NCBI RefSeq assembly: GCF_012911925.1
Contig: NZ_JAAXKY010000047.1
Location: 1-46,010 of the forward strand
DNA length: 46,010 nt
DNA from: Pseudonocardia xinjiangensis
GTDB taxonomy: Bacteria > Actinomycetota > Actinomycetes > Mycobacteriales > Pseudonocardiaceae
Direction of reading: 5' to 3'
A program made the translations under genes and the position numbers. Positions 35,616 to 43,905 of this stretch are shown here, one piece after another. How positions within the stretch are numbered: the first letter of the stretch is position 1; each line of letters starts with the position of its first letter. The notes under the pieces were generated by a model. The model saw only the letters and a list, made by a program, of their open reading frames with translations, had not been told where the DNA came from and made no database searches.

Positions 35616-36518
35616 TCATGTCGATGTCGAAGGGCTCGGATGGCTGACCATCAACCGGATGAGCCGGGCGGGCTTGACGTGCCCACCGCCGAAGCGTTCG
35701 CCCGCGGCGGTGACCCAGAGCACGTCCGGATCCCCGGCATCGATCGCTACCGAGGTGCTGGTCTCGACACCCTGGCTGGGTCCGGCGATGTCGGTACGCC
35801 GCCCGTCGGGGTCGAGCCGCAGCACGGTGTCGAACAGGTGCGTTGCCAAGTAGAGAGTGCCGTCGCCGTCGGCCGCGAGATCGTCGGCGACCAGGCGCTC
35901 GGCTAGTACCTCCAGGCCCGCCGAGTCGGTGGCAGCGACCGGGATGCGCAGCACCAGTGCACGCGCGGTGTTGGTCAGCAGGACATGGCCGCTGGTGACG
36001 ACGATCCCATTGACGCCGGGGATACCGGCTGCCCCGGCCGGCGGGGTGAGGAGCTCGTGCTCGAGCCACGGCGCGGCCCTCGCCGAGTCGAGGTCGACCG
36101 CGAGCACGATGCCGAGCGCGGAGTCGGCGATCAGGAGGCGACGACCGGCCCGAGCCATTCCGTTACCGAAGCGGAGCAGAGGCAGCTCGCAGACGTGCTC
36201 CACCCGGCCGCGGCGCACCCGATCGAGGCGCCAGCCGGGCTCGCCCATGAACCCCGAGACCACCCAGGTCTCGTCGCCGGCCGTGACGATGCCGGTCGGC
36301 ATAGCGGCGAGCTGGGCGAAGGTGTTGTGCCTGCCGTCGACCGTGACGTGGTCGATCCGGTGGTGGGAGGGCACCGTGACGAGCCAACCTCCGTCGGGGT
36401 GGGGCGCGAGGTTCTCCACGAACGTGCCCGGCTCCCATTCCGCGATCGTCTCGGCCGGCGCCGCGTCGAACGGCACGGGCTCGTGGTTCAACTGATCGTG
36501 CAGGCTGACGTTGCTCAA
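35616..36518 (-). CDS. SMP-30/gluconolactonase-like beta-propeller protein
   Basis: Protein of 300 residues with a repeating beta pattern typical of six-bladed propellers: FVENLAPHPDGGWLVTVPSH, MPTGIVTAGDETWVVSG, RFGNGMARAGRRLLIADSAL and LAADGDGTLYLATHLFDTVL. Such proteins act as lactonases or hydrolases on small ring substrates. There is no signal peptide. The start is a TTG (36518) whose ribosome binding site caggaga lies 7-13 bases upstream, overlapping the end of the cupin gene; this decides the start. It is the second gene of a cupin-propeller unit divergent from a LuxR regulator. Confidence 0.75.
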   Translation of the reverse strand: MSNVSLHDQLNHEPVPFDAAPAETIAEWEPGTFVENLAPHPDGGWLVTVPSHHRIDHVTVDGRHNTFAQLAAMPTGIVTAGDETWVVSGFMGEPGWRLDRVRRGRVEHVCELPLLRFGNGMARAGRRLLIADSALGIVLAVDLDSARAAPWLEHELLTPPAGAAGIPGVNGIVVTSGHVLLTNTARALVLRIPVAATDSAGLEVLAERLVADDLAADGDGTLYLATHLFDTVLRLDPDGRRTDIAGPSQGVETSTSVAIDAGDPDVLWVTAAGERFGGGHVKPARLIRLMVSHPSPSTST

Positions 36519-36519
36519 C

Positions 36520-37034
36520 TCATTCTCCTGGAGTTGCGAGAAGTGCGGCCGGAATCATGTCGTCGGCGGCAAGCGGCGGGCCCAGCACGATCTGACCGTT
36601 CGCGGCGGCGGCCTTGCCCAGGACGGCCGGGGTGAGCGCCCAGCCAGCCGGCGTCGGCTGGGACCGGTTCCAGCCCGCGTCGCGGAAGAACCCCTCCATC
36701 CCGAGGGTGTGGCGATCGTGAGCATGTCGACGTTGTCGGAGGTAAAGCGGTACGCGTGGGGAATGCCGCGCGGCAGGAACGCGACGCCTCCGGAGGTGAG
36801 CTCACAACGGCGGTCGCCGATCCAGATCACGCCGCTTCCGCTCAGCATCACGACGATCTCGTCTTCATCGGGGTGCACGTGCACCGGGGAAGCCGTGCGG
36901 GTCGGTACGGTCGACCGGAAAATGCTCAGATGGCCGCCGGTATGCCGCGCGTCCAGCAGGACCTCTATAGTTCCACCATCGATCCACTTCAGTTGTTCAT
37001 GATCGCCGGGCTGGGCGACGTAGGGAGAACTCAT
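36520..37034 (-). pseudogene. Cupin-domain protein, split by one-base frameshift
   Basis: The frame starts at ATG 37034 with a gaagga ribosome binding site. The cupin core includes PVHVHPDEDEIVVMLSGSG (metal-ligand His, His, Glu) and PRGIPHAYRF (last His). Near 36707 one base appears missing in a G run: the continued frame turns into arginine-rich sequence, whereas another frame continues sensibly (MEGFFRDAGWNRS...LGPPLAADDMIPAALLA) to TGA at 36520-36522. Restoring the base gives about 171 residues. The core is undamaged, so the shift could be a sequence error. It probably acts with the propeller enzyme on an unknown small molecule. Confidence 0.8.
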
Positions 37035-37096
37035 GGCGATCCTTCTGCTCCGATGGGCGGGACTTGAACAGTAGGTTCGGTACCCCTGCTCCCGGT

Positions 37097-37114
37097 ATCC
37101 CAGAATTTGGGGAT
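37097..37114. promoter_or_regulatory. Palindrome between cupin and LuxR genes
   Basis: atcccagaatttggggat has 5-bp inverted arms (ATCCC/GGGAT) with an 8-base centre, in the short divergent region between the cupin start (37034) and the LuxR start. It is a candidate binding site for the LuxR protein. Confidence 0.4.
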
Positions 37115-37122
37115 CTTCAAGA

Positions 37123-38147
37123 TTGGATCGGATTGCCCGGGCGATGAGGTTGCAGGCAGATGTCGAGCGGATATGTCGACTCGATCTGGATTCGCGAACG
37201 CTGCGCTCCCGGGTGATGACCCGGCTGCATCAGGACGTCGCTTTCGACGCGTTCTGCTTCGGCACCATCGACCCGTGGACACTGCTGGTGACCGATGACG
37301 TGTCCGAGGGAATCCCGCCCGGCAACGCAGGACTCGCGTCCCACAATGAGTACTTCGTGGCCGATGTGGACAAGTACGCTGACCTGGCGCGGACCGGCCG
37401 AACCGTCGGGGTTCTCAGCCGCAGCGCCGGCGGTGACCCGAGTTCGAGCGCTCGGTTCCGCAGGCCGTCCTGCCGGTCATCGGGGCCCGGCACGAGTTGC
37501 GTGCGGTGTTCCTGGCGGACGGCGAGTGCTGGGGCGCGGTCTCGATGTTCCGGCGCGGCAATCGGGCCGACTTCACACACCGGGAGGCGGCCCTGGTCCG
37601 AGCGCTCTCGCGGCCGGTCGCAGCGGCGCTGCGCCGGGCCTGTGCCCACGCCGCACCGGTCCCGTTGTCCGGCCCAGCCGGGCCTGGTGTTCTGGTGCTC
37701 GACAGCGCGGGCCGCACATTCGTCGCGAACGAGGCGGCGCGGCACTGGATGGACGAGATCGGAACGCTGGCGCCGCACGAGGTGGCGACGGCAGCCCGAG
37801 CCGGCCGGGGTGAGGAGGCGTATCTGCGGGTGCGGTCCCGCACCGGGCGTTGGCTGTCGTTGTGGGGATCGCCTGTCGACGGTGACCCCCACGGTGGCGC
37901 TTCGATCGTCATCCAGCCGACCCCCGCCTCCGACATCACCGAGATGCTGATGCGCATGTACGGGCTCACGGTGCGGGAGCGGGAGGTCCTCGAGCAGGTG
38001 ATCTCCGGTCGTTCCTCCAGGGAGATCGCCGGCGCGCTGACGATCTCACCCAACACCGTGCAGGACCATGTGAAATCCCTGTTCGCCAAGTTCGACGTGC
38101 GAAGCCGCGGGCAGCTGGTGGCGCGTGCCCTGGGATCCCGCTGCTGA
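37123..38147 (+). pseudogene. LuxR-family regulator (GAF-like sensor plus HTH), split by one-base frameshift
   Basis: The N-terminal part (from TTG 37123, or ATG 37144) reads AFDAFCFGTIDPWTLLVTDD like a GAF-type sensor. Near 37437 one base is missing; the sensor continues in another frame as FERSVPQAVLPVIGARHELR, then LADGECWGAVSMFRRG. A PAS-like segment (VLVLDSAGRTFVANEAARHW) follows, and the C-terminal LuxR helix-turn-helix is LTVREREVLEQVISGRSSRE and ISPNTVQDHVKSLFAKF. Restored length is about 341 residues. As read, a shorter protein from 37497 would still carry the DNA-binding domain. It probably regulates the divergent cupin-propeller genes. Confidence 0.85.
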
Positions 38148-38286
38148 CTATCCATCCGCGTACGCCCTGGGGATGCCGGGTCACACCGCCCGCGGCGGGC
38201 GCCACCTGATCTGGGGCACGCCGGTGGACGTCAGCGACTCGTTCGCCGACGAGTACGTGCTCGCGGCCATCGAGCGCGGCCGCTGA
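38146..38286 (+). pseudogene. C-terminal gene remnant of unknown family
   Basis: Immediately after the LuxR stop, a 46-codon frame reads YPSAYALGMPGHTARGG, RHLIWGTPVDVSDSFADEYV and LAAIERGR before TGA. Its composition is protein-like but it has no start, so it is the tail of a displaced gene. I do not recognise the family. Confidence 0.4.
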
Positions 38287-38702
38287 CGATCGCCGTGGGC
38301 AACAACGGCAACGAGAAGCCGGTCACACCATCGTCGGCCCGGACGAGCCGATCATGCTCCCGCCCGGAGCGAGCGGGTGGCTCCTGTGCGACCCGTTGCT
38401 GTGGAACCCCCCCGCTGCCGGTGCATCACCCACGCGGCTCGTGGGGGCCGAGCGAGACCCTGCGTCTCCCCGCCGAGCAGGGGTGGCGGTTACCCGACTT
38501 GTAGCGACCGGGTGCGTTGGCGTGAGCACGAACCGTGGGCCTGCCCACCACCACCCTCGACGCCTGAGGCGCCCCGCTCGCCCGAGTCGGCACGATCGCG
38601 ACCCCGGCTCCCGCGCCGCTGGGCTTCCACGGCCAGTACCGGGTTGCACGAAGCGGTCGACGCATCGTTGCGGCCGCGCCGCAGAATGCGACGACTGGCG
38701 AG
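38287..38702. other. Gene-free stretch
   Basis: No gene was recognised. A short protein-like piece (DEPIMLPPGASGWLLCDPLL, about 38343-38402) suggests another remnant of unknown family. Confidence 0.4.
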
Positions 38703-38784
38703 CGTGGAGCAGATGTGGAGCACGGTGTTGTGCGTTGTGCGGGGGAGCCCTGGGTGTGCCTGACATGCGCTGTGGTGCACCAGG
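38703..38784 (+). repeat. Dispersed repeat, copy B
   Basis: It contains atgtggagcacggtgttgtg (19/20 with copy A) and, after a diverged centre with ccctgggtgtgcctg, catgcgctgtggtgcacca (similar to copy C). It appears to be the most complete of the three copies. It lies about 50 bp from the tRNA-Pro fragment. Confidence 0.6.
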
Positions 38785-38834
38785 CCGAGCAGCGGAATCT
38801 CGATATCCGCTGGTCAGAGGACTACTGCGACCGT

Positions 38835-38878
38835 ACTGGGGGTCAAGGGGTCGCAGGTTCAAATCCTGTCGTCCCGAC
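38835..38878 (+). other. 3' half of tRNA-Pro(GGG): probable integration scar (att site)
   Basis: The 44 bp run from actggggg through ggttcaaatcc to gtcccgac matches the tRNA-Pro(GGG) 3' half: anticodon loop ctGGGgg, stem tcaag, the T arm gcagg-ttcaaat-cctgt, and the 3' acceptor strand cgtcccg with discriminator a. The 5' half is absent; the upstream bases do not pair with the acceptor strand. Genomic islands of actinomycetes often integrate at tRNA 3' ends and leave such partial copies at one boundary. Confidence 0.75.
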
Positions 38879-39377
38879 GGCATGATGTGCGGTTCCCTTT
38901 CGTCGGGGGAGCCGCCCATCAGCATTTCTACCTGCGGAAACGGCTGGGTAAAACGATCTTGCGTCAGACCGGTGGAGGGGCTGGGTGTTGCGGCCGCGAC
39001 GGGGCGGATAGGGCGCGGTCAAGGGATCAGCCCTTCCCGGTCGGGTCGTGGTGCTGGTCGTTTGTTTGTGTGCGACGCCGAGCCGGAGTGCATGCCGTTG
39101 CCGTCTTCGGGCGGGTATCTGCCGTGTAGCCGGCCCGGCTGGGCGTGGTTTTGACTGAGCAAACCCGGAGCGAACGGCCTACGCGCACCGTCACTTCCCG
39201 GCACACAGCGGCATGAACGCGCACGTCAAACCGTCCACGCTGGCACGCGACGTCAGTAGCCAGGCGAAGGTATCCGCGTTCGGGACGAAGAGGTCCGCGT
39301 ACCGGGCGCCGCGGGCTGCAGCGATGTACGTCCGAGTTGGAACCGGGGCCTCCACCGCATCCGTAGACTCCAGCGCG
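38879..39377. other. Gene-free stretch
   Basis: About 500 bp after the tRNA fragment with no recognised gene. A minus-strand 69-codon frame (39191-39400) with protein-like composition overlaps the methyltransferase start and could be a remnant, but no family is apparent. Confidence 0.4.
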
Positions 39378-40091
39378 ATGGCCGATACCTGGGACACCAT
39401 TGCGGACTGGTATGCCGATCACGTCGATCGAGGGTCCGCGATGCACCAGTTCGCCCGTGCCGTGCTGGTTGATGTCTTGCCCATGGACATGAGCGGGCAG
39501 CGAGTGCTCGACCTGGGTTGCGGCGAAGGCCTGATCACACGCGCGGCCGCGAGCCGGGGTGCTGAGGTGGTGGGGGTGGATCCGACGGTCCGCCTCATCG
39601 AACGGGCTCGCGCGATCGAAGCGACGGGCGCCACCGGCGCGACATATCGCGTGGACGACGGATGCACCCTGGCCACCGTCGCCGACGACTGGGCGGACTG
39701 GGTGACCGCTGGCCTCTCGCTCAACAACGTCCCCGATCTCAATGCCGCCATCGCCTCGATTCGGCGCGCACTGGTTCCCGGGGGTCAACTAGCCTTCACC
39801 GTGCCCCATCCGTGCTTCGAGGCTCCTCACGCGCGCTGGGTCGGAGCCGAGCGAGTGATCGGAAGCTACTCCACCGAGGGATTCTGGCGCTCCGCCAATC
39901 CACACGGCGTGCGCCGTGCCGGCAACCACCACCGGATGATCTCGCACTACCTCAACGCCCTCATCGCTCATGACTTCACCCTGACCATGGTCGCCGAGCC
40001 GCTGGCGCACCCCCTCGTCATCGCCGAGCAACCCCAGCGAGCCGCACTCCCGCCTTTCCTCCTCGTGCGAGCCAGCTGGTCGCCGGGCTGA
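39378..40091 (+). CDS. SAM-dependent class I methyltransferase
   Basis: Protein of 237 residues from ATG 39378 (MADTWDTIADWYADHVDRGS). Motif I is VLDLGCGEGLITRAAASRGA (residues about 40-59) with the acidic end of strand 2 in EVVGVDPTVRLIERA; VTAGLSLNNVPDL and VPGGQLAFTVPHPCF are motifs II and III. The HPCF and late hydrophobic segments are common in Ubi-type methyltransferases acting on small molecules. The frame extends upstream to 39213 but without family similarity. The substrate is unknown. Confidence 0.87.
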   Translation: MADTWDTIADWYADHVDRGSAMHQFARAVLVDVLPMDMSGQRVLDLGCGEGLITRAAASRGAEVVGVDPTVRLIERARAIEATGATGATYRVDDGCTLATVADDWADWVTAGLSLNNVPDLNAAIASIRRALVPGGQLAFTVPHPCFEAPHARWVGAERVIGSYSTEGFWRSANPHGVRRAGNHHRMISHYLNALIAHDFTLTMVAEPLAHPLVIAEQPQRAALPPFLLVRASWSPG

Positions 40092-40428
40092 GGTCGTCAT
40101 CGACCGGGGGCTGGTGCGGCATCCCGTCGACCTCCCTGAGGGCTACGCGCTGCGCCAGGTCGACGGGATGCAACACGGGCCCCGTGGTGGTGAGGTGCGC
40201 GCCGGGGTCGGGCCGTTCGTCAAACGTTCGTCAGGACGTCCACCGGCAGAGCAAAACGACGAGAACCACCGGCGAGTGTTCGCGCAGCTCACATGAGGTC
40301 TCGCCGCGCACTCGCAGGTAGGCGCCGTGTCCCGATTCGTTCACCCGCTACGTCTGGCGCCGCGAGGCCGATAGCGCCTGGTCGGACGCCCGCGAATCTG
40401 CGCTGTCGCCAGCGGGGGGAGCAGCTTG
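40092..40428. other. Gene-free stretch
   Basis: No gene recognised. A 60-codon plus-strand frame (40114-40296) begins MRHPVDLPEGYALRQVDGM but has no identifiable domain. Confidence 0.4.
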
Positions 40429-40980
40429 TCAGGATCGCAGCGGAGCGCGGTGTGATTGCCGAGGGCTTCTGGCTGGTGGCCGGTCGTGGCCGCGAGTGTG
40501 GATTCCCATGCCGCCACCGAGAGCCGGTCCGGAGATACCGATCGTGGGGCCCGCGCCGGTGGGGAGCGACCTGCCGTACTTGTCCAGCAACGAGTGAATG
40601 TCGTACAGCCCGGCCCCAGCGCCGACGGTCACCACATTGTCCGCATAGCTGATGCCGTTCAGCGGACCGACGTCGACGACCAGCGCGTTCTCGACGGTGG
40701 AGGCGCCGAACGATTGCCCCCCGCTCTTGGGGACGCAGGCCAGCGCGTTGTCACGGGCGAACCGGATCGACGCGCGCACGTCGTCTGCGGTGGTGGCCCG
40801 CGCCACGCCGACCGGCTGGATCGATTCGAACCTCGGGTTGAACAACTGGGCTGCGGCATATCCGGCCTCCCCCGGCCGGTGGAGCGGGCCCTTGAGGCGG
40901 CGCCGGAACTCGTTCCAGTCAAGCTTCGTAGTAGCGGGACGCGATTCACCAAGCCCCTCGCTCGCGGCCGCCCACGTTGC
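40429..40980 (-). pseudogene. FAD-linked oxidase (berberine-bridge type), N-terminal remnant
   Basis: The minus strand encodes LDWNEFRRRLKGPLHRPGEA, then VARATTADDVRASIRFARDN, CVPKSGGQSFGASTVENALV and VDVGPLNGISY, ending at TGAGPTIGISGPALGGGMG. This is the first FAD-binding (PP-loop) subdomain of FAD_binding_4 oxidases; the family is usually about 470 residues. Homology stops just after GGGMG, where the second half of the FAD domain and the berberine-like domain should follow. No credible in-frame start exists upstream either. It is truncated at both ends and non-functional. Confidence 0.75.
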
Positions 40981-41175
40981 CTCGAAAGATGTTTCCCACG
41001 ATGGTCGTGGTCATGGATTGTCTGAATTGCACCCCTAATTCACGCGGTGAGGCAGCCGAGCCGCGAGGATTTTCTATGAATGGCCACGAAATTTTCGATG
41101 GCTGGGTCGAGCTGGTCGGCGGAGGCGCTGCTGATTTGAGCGGCCGGACGTGTGGACATGTGGTAGGACGGTGTC

Positions 41176-41832
41176 GTGAACGATGTCGATGAGGAGCGCG
41201 CCCGACTTGTCTCCTTCATCTGGAACTCGTTCATTCCTCACGTATTGTACTCACTGGTCAGTTTCGGCGTCGTCGATCTGTTGGCCGACGGGGCGGCGCC
41301 TGCCGATCAGCTCGCCGAGATCAGCCGGAGCGTGGCACTGTCGTTGCACGTACTGGGAATCGCCGGGCACGGCCGAATAGCTGATGTGGGTGGCGGCAGT
41401 GGAGCCCTGCTTGCCGGTGTGCTCGCCGCGAACCCGCAGACGCTCGGGCTGCTCTACGACACCGATTCCGGGTTGTGCGAAGCCGAGGCAACGCTCACCG
41501 AAGCCGGGGTCCGGGACCGCTGCGAGATCGTGTCTGGTGACTTCTTCGAATCGGTGCCCGGTGGCTGCGACGCTAACCTGCTCAAGCACATCGTCCACGA
41601 CTGGGACGACGAACGGGCCGCCACGGTACTGACCCGGTGCCGGGAGTCGAAGACGGCCGACGCGAGGCTGTACCTGATCGAGTCGGTGGTACCCACCGAT
41701 CCCGCCGCTTTCGACATTGCCATGCTGGTGCGGGATCTGAACATGCTGATCGAATTGCCGGGCAGGGCACGCACGCAAGCGGAGTTCGCCGAACTGCTCG
41801 CCATATCCGGCCTGCGATCAGCCATTTCTTGA
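41176..41832 (+). CDS. O-methyltransferase (methyltransf_2 type) with internal deletion
   Basis: Protein of 218 residues; family members are about 335. The N-terminal dimerisation region starts normally (VLYSLVSFGVVDLLADGAAP) but jumps at about residue 62 directly to the SAM domain (GRIADVGGGSGALLAGVLAA, motif I). About 100 residues of the N-terminal domain are missing. The SAM domain is otherwise good (CEIVSGDFFESVPGG; LLKHIVHDWDDERA; LIELPGRARTQAEF), but the C-terminus ends early at GLRSAIS. The reading frame is kept across the deletion. It probably folds poorly; an active enzyme is unlikely but cannot be excluded. Confidence 0.7.
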   Translation: MNDVDEERARLVSFIWNSFIPHVLYSLVSFGVVDLLADGAAPADQLAEISRSVALSLHVLGIAGHGRIADVGGGSGALLAGVLAANPQTLGLLYDTDSGLCEAEATLTEAGVRDRCEIVSGDFFESVPGGCDANLLKHIVHDWDDERAATVLTRCRESKTADARLYLIESVVPTDPAAFDIAMLVRDLNMLIELPGRARTQAEFAELLAISGLRSAIS

Positions 41833-41942
41833 CCGACGACAGCCAGGACGACAGGCGGCCCGTGGGGCGGTGAAAAGTGCGTCCCGTGCTCGTCACGTCT
41901 GCTACCGAAAACAACCCCCCGATGACGACGGAGTACCAACGG

Positions 41943-42425
41943 ATGATTAGTAGGAAACTTGTTCTTTCGGCGATGTCCGTGATCACGATGGCCGGTTCGG
42001 TCGTGCTGATTCAGGGCTGCGCGAGCGGATCAGCGGCGACAGCACCGAGCCCCGATCACAGCGAGGCCCTCACGACCTATCCCCAGCTTGTCACCGCGTT
42101 GAGCCACAGTGAGGACGTCGCCATTGCGGTCTCCTTTCCGAAGTGCACTGCAGCCGACACCGGGGCCCCCGGGCCGGCGGTCTCCGGCGGCCTCCATATC
42201 AACGGATTTCAAATTTCTCAGGACAATGTCGCATTCTCGGACGTGCACCAGACGCTGGATCCGCAGAGTCATCCGGTCACCGAGTACATCCGCTACAAGG
42301 TGACTGCGGACAGTGCCGTGACGGTCAGCACAACGACGCTGGCGGCCGACTCCCACGTGCTCCGGTCGACCAGCTTCCGGTGTCCGATGAACAGTGGAGC
42401 ATCCTTCACCGGGCACGACGGCTGA
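41943..42425 (+). CDS. VirK-like lipoprotein
   Basis: Protein of 160 residues from ATG 41943. A signal peptide (MISRKLVLSAMSVITMAGSV) with lipobox LIQGC directs export and lipidation. The mature domain reads TYPQLVTALSHSEDVAIAVS, then FPKCTAADTGAPGPAVSGGL, VAFSDVHQTLDPQSHPVTEY and IRYKVTADSAVTVS. This follows the VirK family pattern (Y..L...L..G..V.......C......G.P.P...GG......F.D.H..LD....PV.EYIRY.V), including its cysteine pair. VirK proteins are small secreted proteins of unknown function first seen in Agrobacterium. Start upstream at 41877 lacks a signal peptide. Confidence 0.75.
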   Translation: MISRKLVLSAMSVITMAGSVVLIQGCASGSAATAPSPDHSEALTTYPQLVTALSHSEDVAIAVSFPKCTAADTGAPGPAVSGGLHINGFQISQDNVAFSDVHQTLDPQSHPVTEYIRYKVTADSAVTVSTTTLAADSHVLRSTSFRCPMNSGASFTGHDG

Positions 42426-42516
42426 CCGCAACGCGACAGGTCGTCAGGTACGGCGCGGTCGGCGCGGTCGGCAGTCCCGTCACGGGTCTGGGCGGGCCGC
42501 GCCGTGCGGGATGCGG

Positions 42517-42543
42517 TGCTCCCGGTGGGGCCCGCCGGGAGCA
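42517..42543. terminator. Bidirectional terminator-like hairpin
   Basis: tgctcccgg (42517-42525) pairs perfectly with ccgggagca (42535-42543) around a 9-base loop. It lies between the VirK-like stop (42425) and the converging membrane-protein remnant stop (42546), where a shared terminator is expected. Confidence 0.6.
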
Positions 42544-42545
42544 GG

Positions 42546-42755
42546 TCATGGCGCCGCGCCGGGCGGTGCCGCGCCGACCTCGCCGGAGATCGGCAGCCGG
42601 TAGAAGATGGCGAACGCGGCGATCACGGCCACGCCGAGCACCGGTAGCAGCGCGCCCAGCAGCGTCCCGACGCCGATCCAGGCAAGCGCGAGCTGGAACC
42701 GCCTGGCGATCGCTCGCACCCCATCGGCATCGATGGTGTCGGCGAGCGGCCGGTG
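42546..42755 (-). pseudogene. C-terminal membrane-protein remnant (TMEM175/DUF1211-like)
   Basis: About 70 residues: RRFQLALAWIGVGTLLGALL, then PVLGVAVIAAFAIFYRLP. Two hydrophobic helices followed by a short tail resemble the C-terminus of bacterial TMEM175-type channels (about 200 residues), in which the last helix ends near YRLP. The upstream part is missing; the frame opens at a TTG (42794) without family sequence. The family call is tentative. Confidence 0.45.
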
Positions 42756-42866
42756 AACCCGACGGACGTACCTAGAAGGATTCAGTATGACCAAGTGTCC
42801 AGAAACGCTGTTCCGTGAGTACGTAAGCGTTCCACTTTCGTCTTTGATCTTCGATCTAAGGACCCT

Positions 42867-42950
42867 TTGACGATCCGTAAGGTCCGGGCGGAGCTTGACG
42901 ATTGGTCAAGTCCGGGCAGACCTGGATGATCAGTCGCCTGTCCATCGACC
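42867..42950 (+). repeat. Tandem 28-bp repeat, about three copies
   Basis: Unit 1 (from 42867) reads ttgacgatccgtaaggtccg then ggcgg; unit 2 (from 42895) reads ttgacgattggtcaagtccg then ggcag; a third, diverged unit (from 42923) starts tggatgatcagtcgcctgtc. The period is 28 bp. No protein is encoded here. Confidence 0.65.
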
Positions 42951-43095
42951 TGCGCTCGAGACCACTTCCCCCCTCGTGTGATCAGCGTTGACGGTGGCGA
43001 AGCCCCGAGCGTGGATGGTCAGCCGGTCCAGTTCGGCTCGGACTGTGAGGGGCGTGCTGACGTCAGCACTCCTGCTGCAACGGTTGACCGGGCGG

Positions 43096-43905
43096 TCACC
43101 GCTGCAGGAACCCGGCGTCCACCGGCAGCGACACCCCGGTGACGTAGCGGGCCTCGTCGGAGGCGAGCCAGGCGATCGCGTTCGAGACGTCCACCGGCTC
43201 GACCATCTCCACCGGCAGCGCGTTCTGCAGGCTGAACGACCCGTCCGCGTCCGACAGCACCTGCGCCACGAACTCGTTGACGATCATCGGCGTGTTCACG
43301 CCCGTCGGGTGCACCGAGTTCACGCGGATGAAGTGCGGGGCCAGCTCGGTGGCCAGGGTCCGCATGAGGCCGACCAGGCCGTGCTTGGCCGACGCGTAGT
43401 GCGCCATCCTGCTCATGCCCTTCAGCCCGAAGGTCGAGCTGGTGATGAGGATGGAGCCGCCGTTGCCGGCCTGGATCATCGTCGGCACCGCCGCCTTCAC
43501 GGTCTTCCACACCCCGGTGAGGTTGACCGCGATCAGCTCCTCCCATTCGTCCTCGGTGATCGACCAGGTGTTCTCCACGATCCCGGCGATACCCGCGTTG
43601 GCACACACCACGTCCAAGCGGCCGAACTCGCGCACTCCCCCGTCGACCAGGGCCTGCACGGCAGCCGAGTCCCGCACGTCCGCCTCACCCGCCACGATCC
43701 CGCGGCCGAGCTTCTCCACGAGCTTCACCGTCTCCGCGAGGTCCTCCGGCGTGGCCATCGGGTAAGGCACGGTGTCGAGCTGACGGCACACGTCGAACGC
43801 GATGATGTCCGCGCCCTCCTGCGCCAGCCGCACCGCGTGCGACCGGCCCTGCCCCCGCGCCGCGCCGGAGACCATAGCGACCTTGCCTTCGAGCCGTCCT
43901 GCCAT
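43096..43905 (-). CDS. Mycofactocin-type short-chain dehydrogenase/reductase
   Basis: Protein of 269 residues from ATG 43905 with gaggagat as ribosome binding site. NAD-binding motif SGAARGQG (13-20), CANAG (101-105) and catalytic Tyr170-x3-Lys174 (YASAK) with ITSS upstream. The insertion [20 protein letters not shown] after strand 2 is diagnostic of the SDR subfamily whose NAD stays bound and is re-oxidised through the redox cofactor mycofactocin. Such enzymes oxidise secondary alcohols, often in terpene or aromatic catabolism. The mycofactocin genes themselves are not in the window. It stands alone here, possibly functionally linked to the P450 at 44539-45798. Confidence 0.9.
   Translation of the reverse strand: MAGRLEGKVAMVSGAARGQGRSHAVRLAQEGADIIAFDVCRQLDTVPYPMATPEDLAETVKLVEKLGRGIVAGEADVRDSAAVQALVDGGVREFGRLDVVCANAGIAGIVENTWSITEDEWEELIAVNLTGVWKTVKAAVPTMIQAGNGGSILITSSTFGLKGMSRMAHYASAKHGLVGLMRTLATELAPHFIRVNSVHPTGVNTPMIVNEFVAQVLSDADGSFSLQNALPVEMVEPVDVSNAIAWLASDEARYVTGVSLPVDAGFLQR

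Noticed and set aside
39191..39400. Small minus-strand gene overlapping the methyltransferase start
   Set aside because: Composition is fair but no family, start signal or partner was visible, so it was only mentioned in the gap entry.
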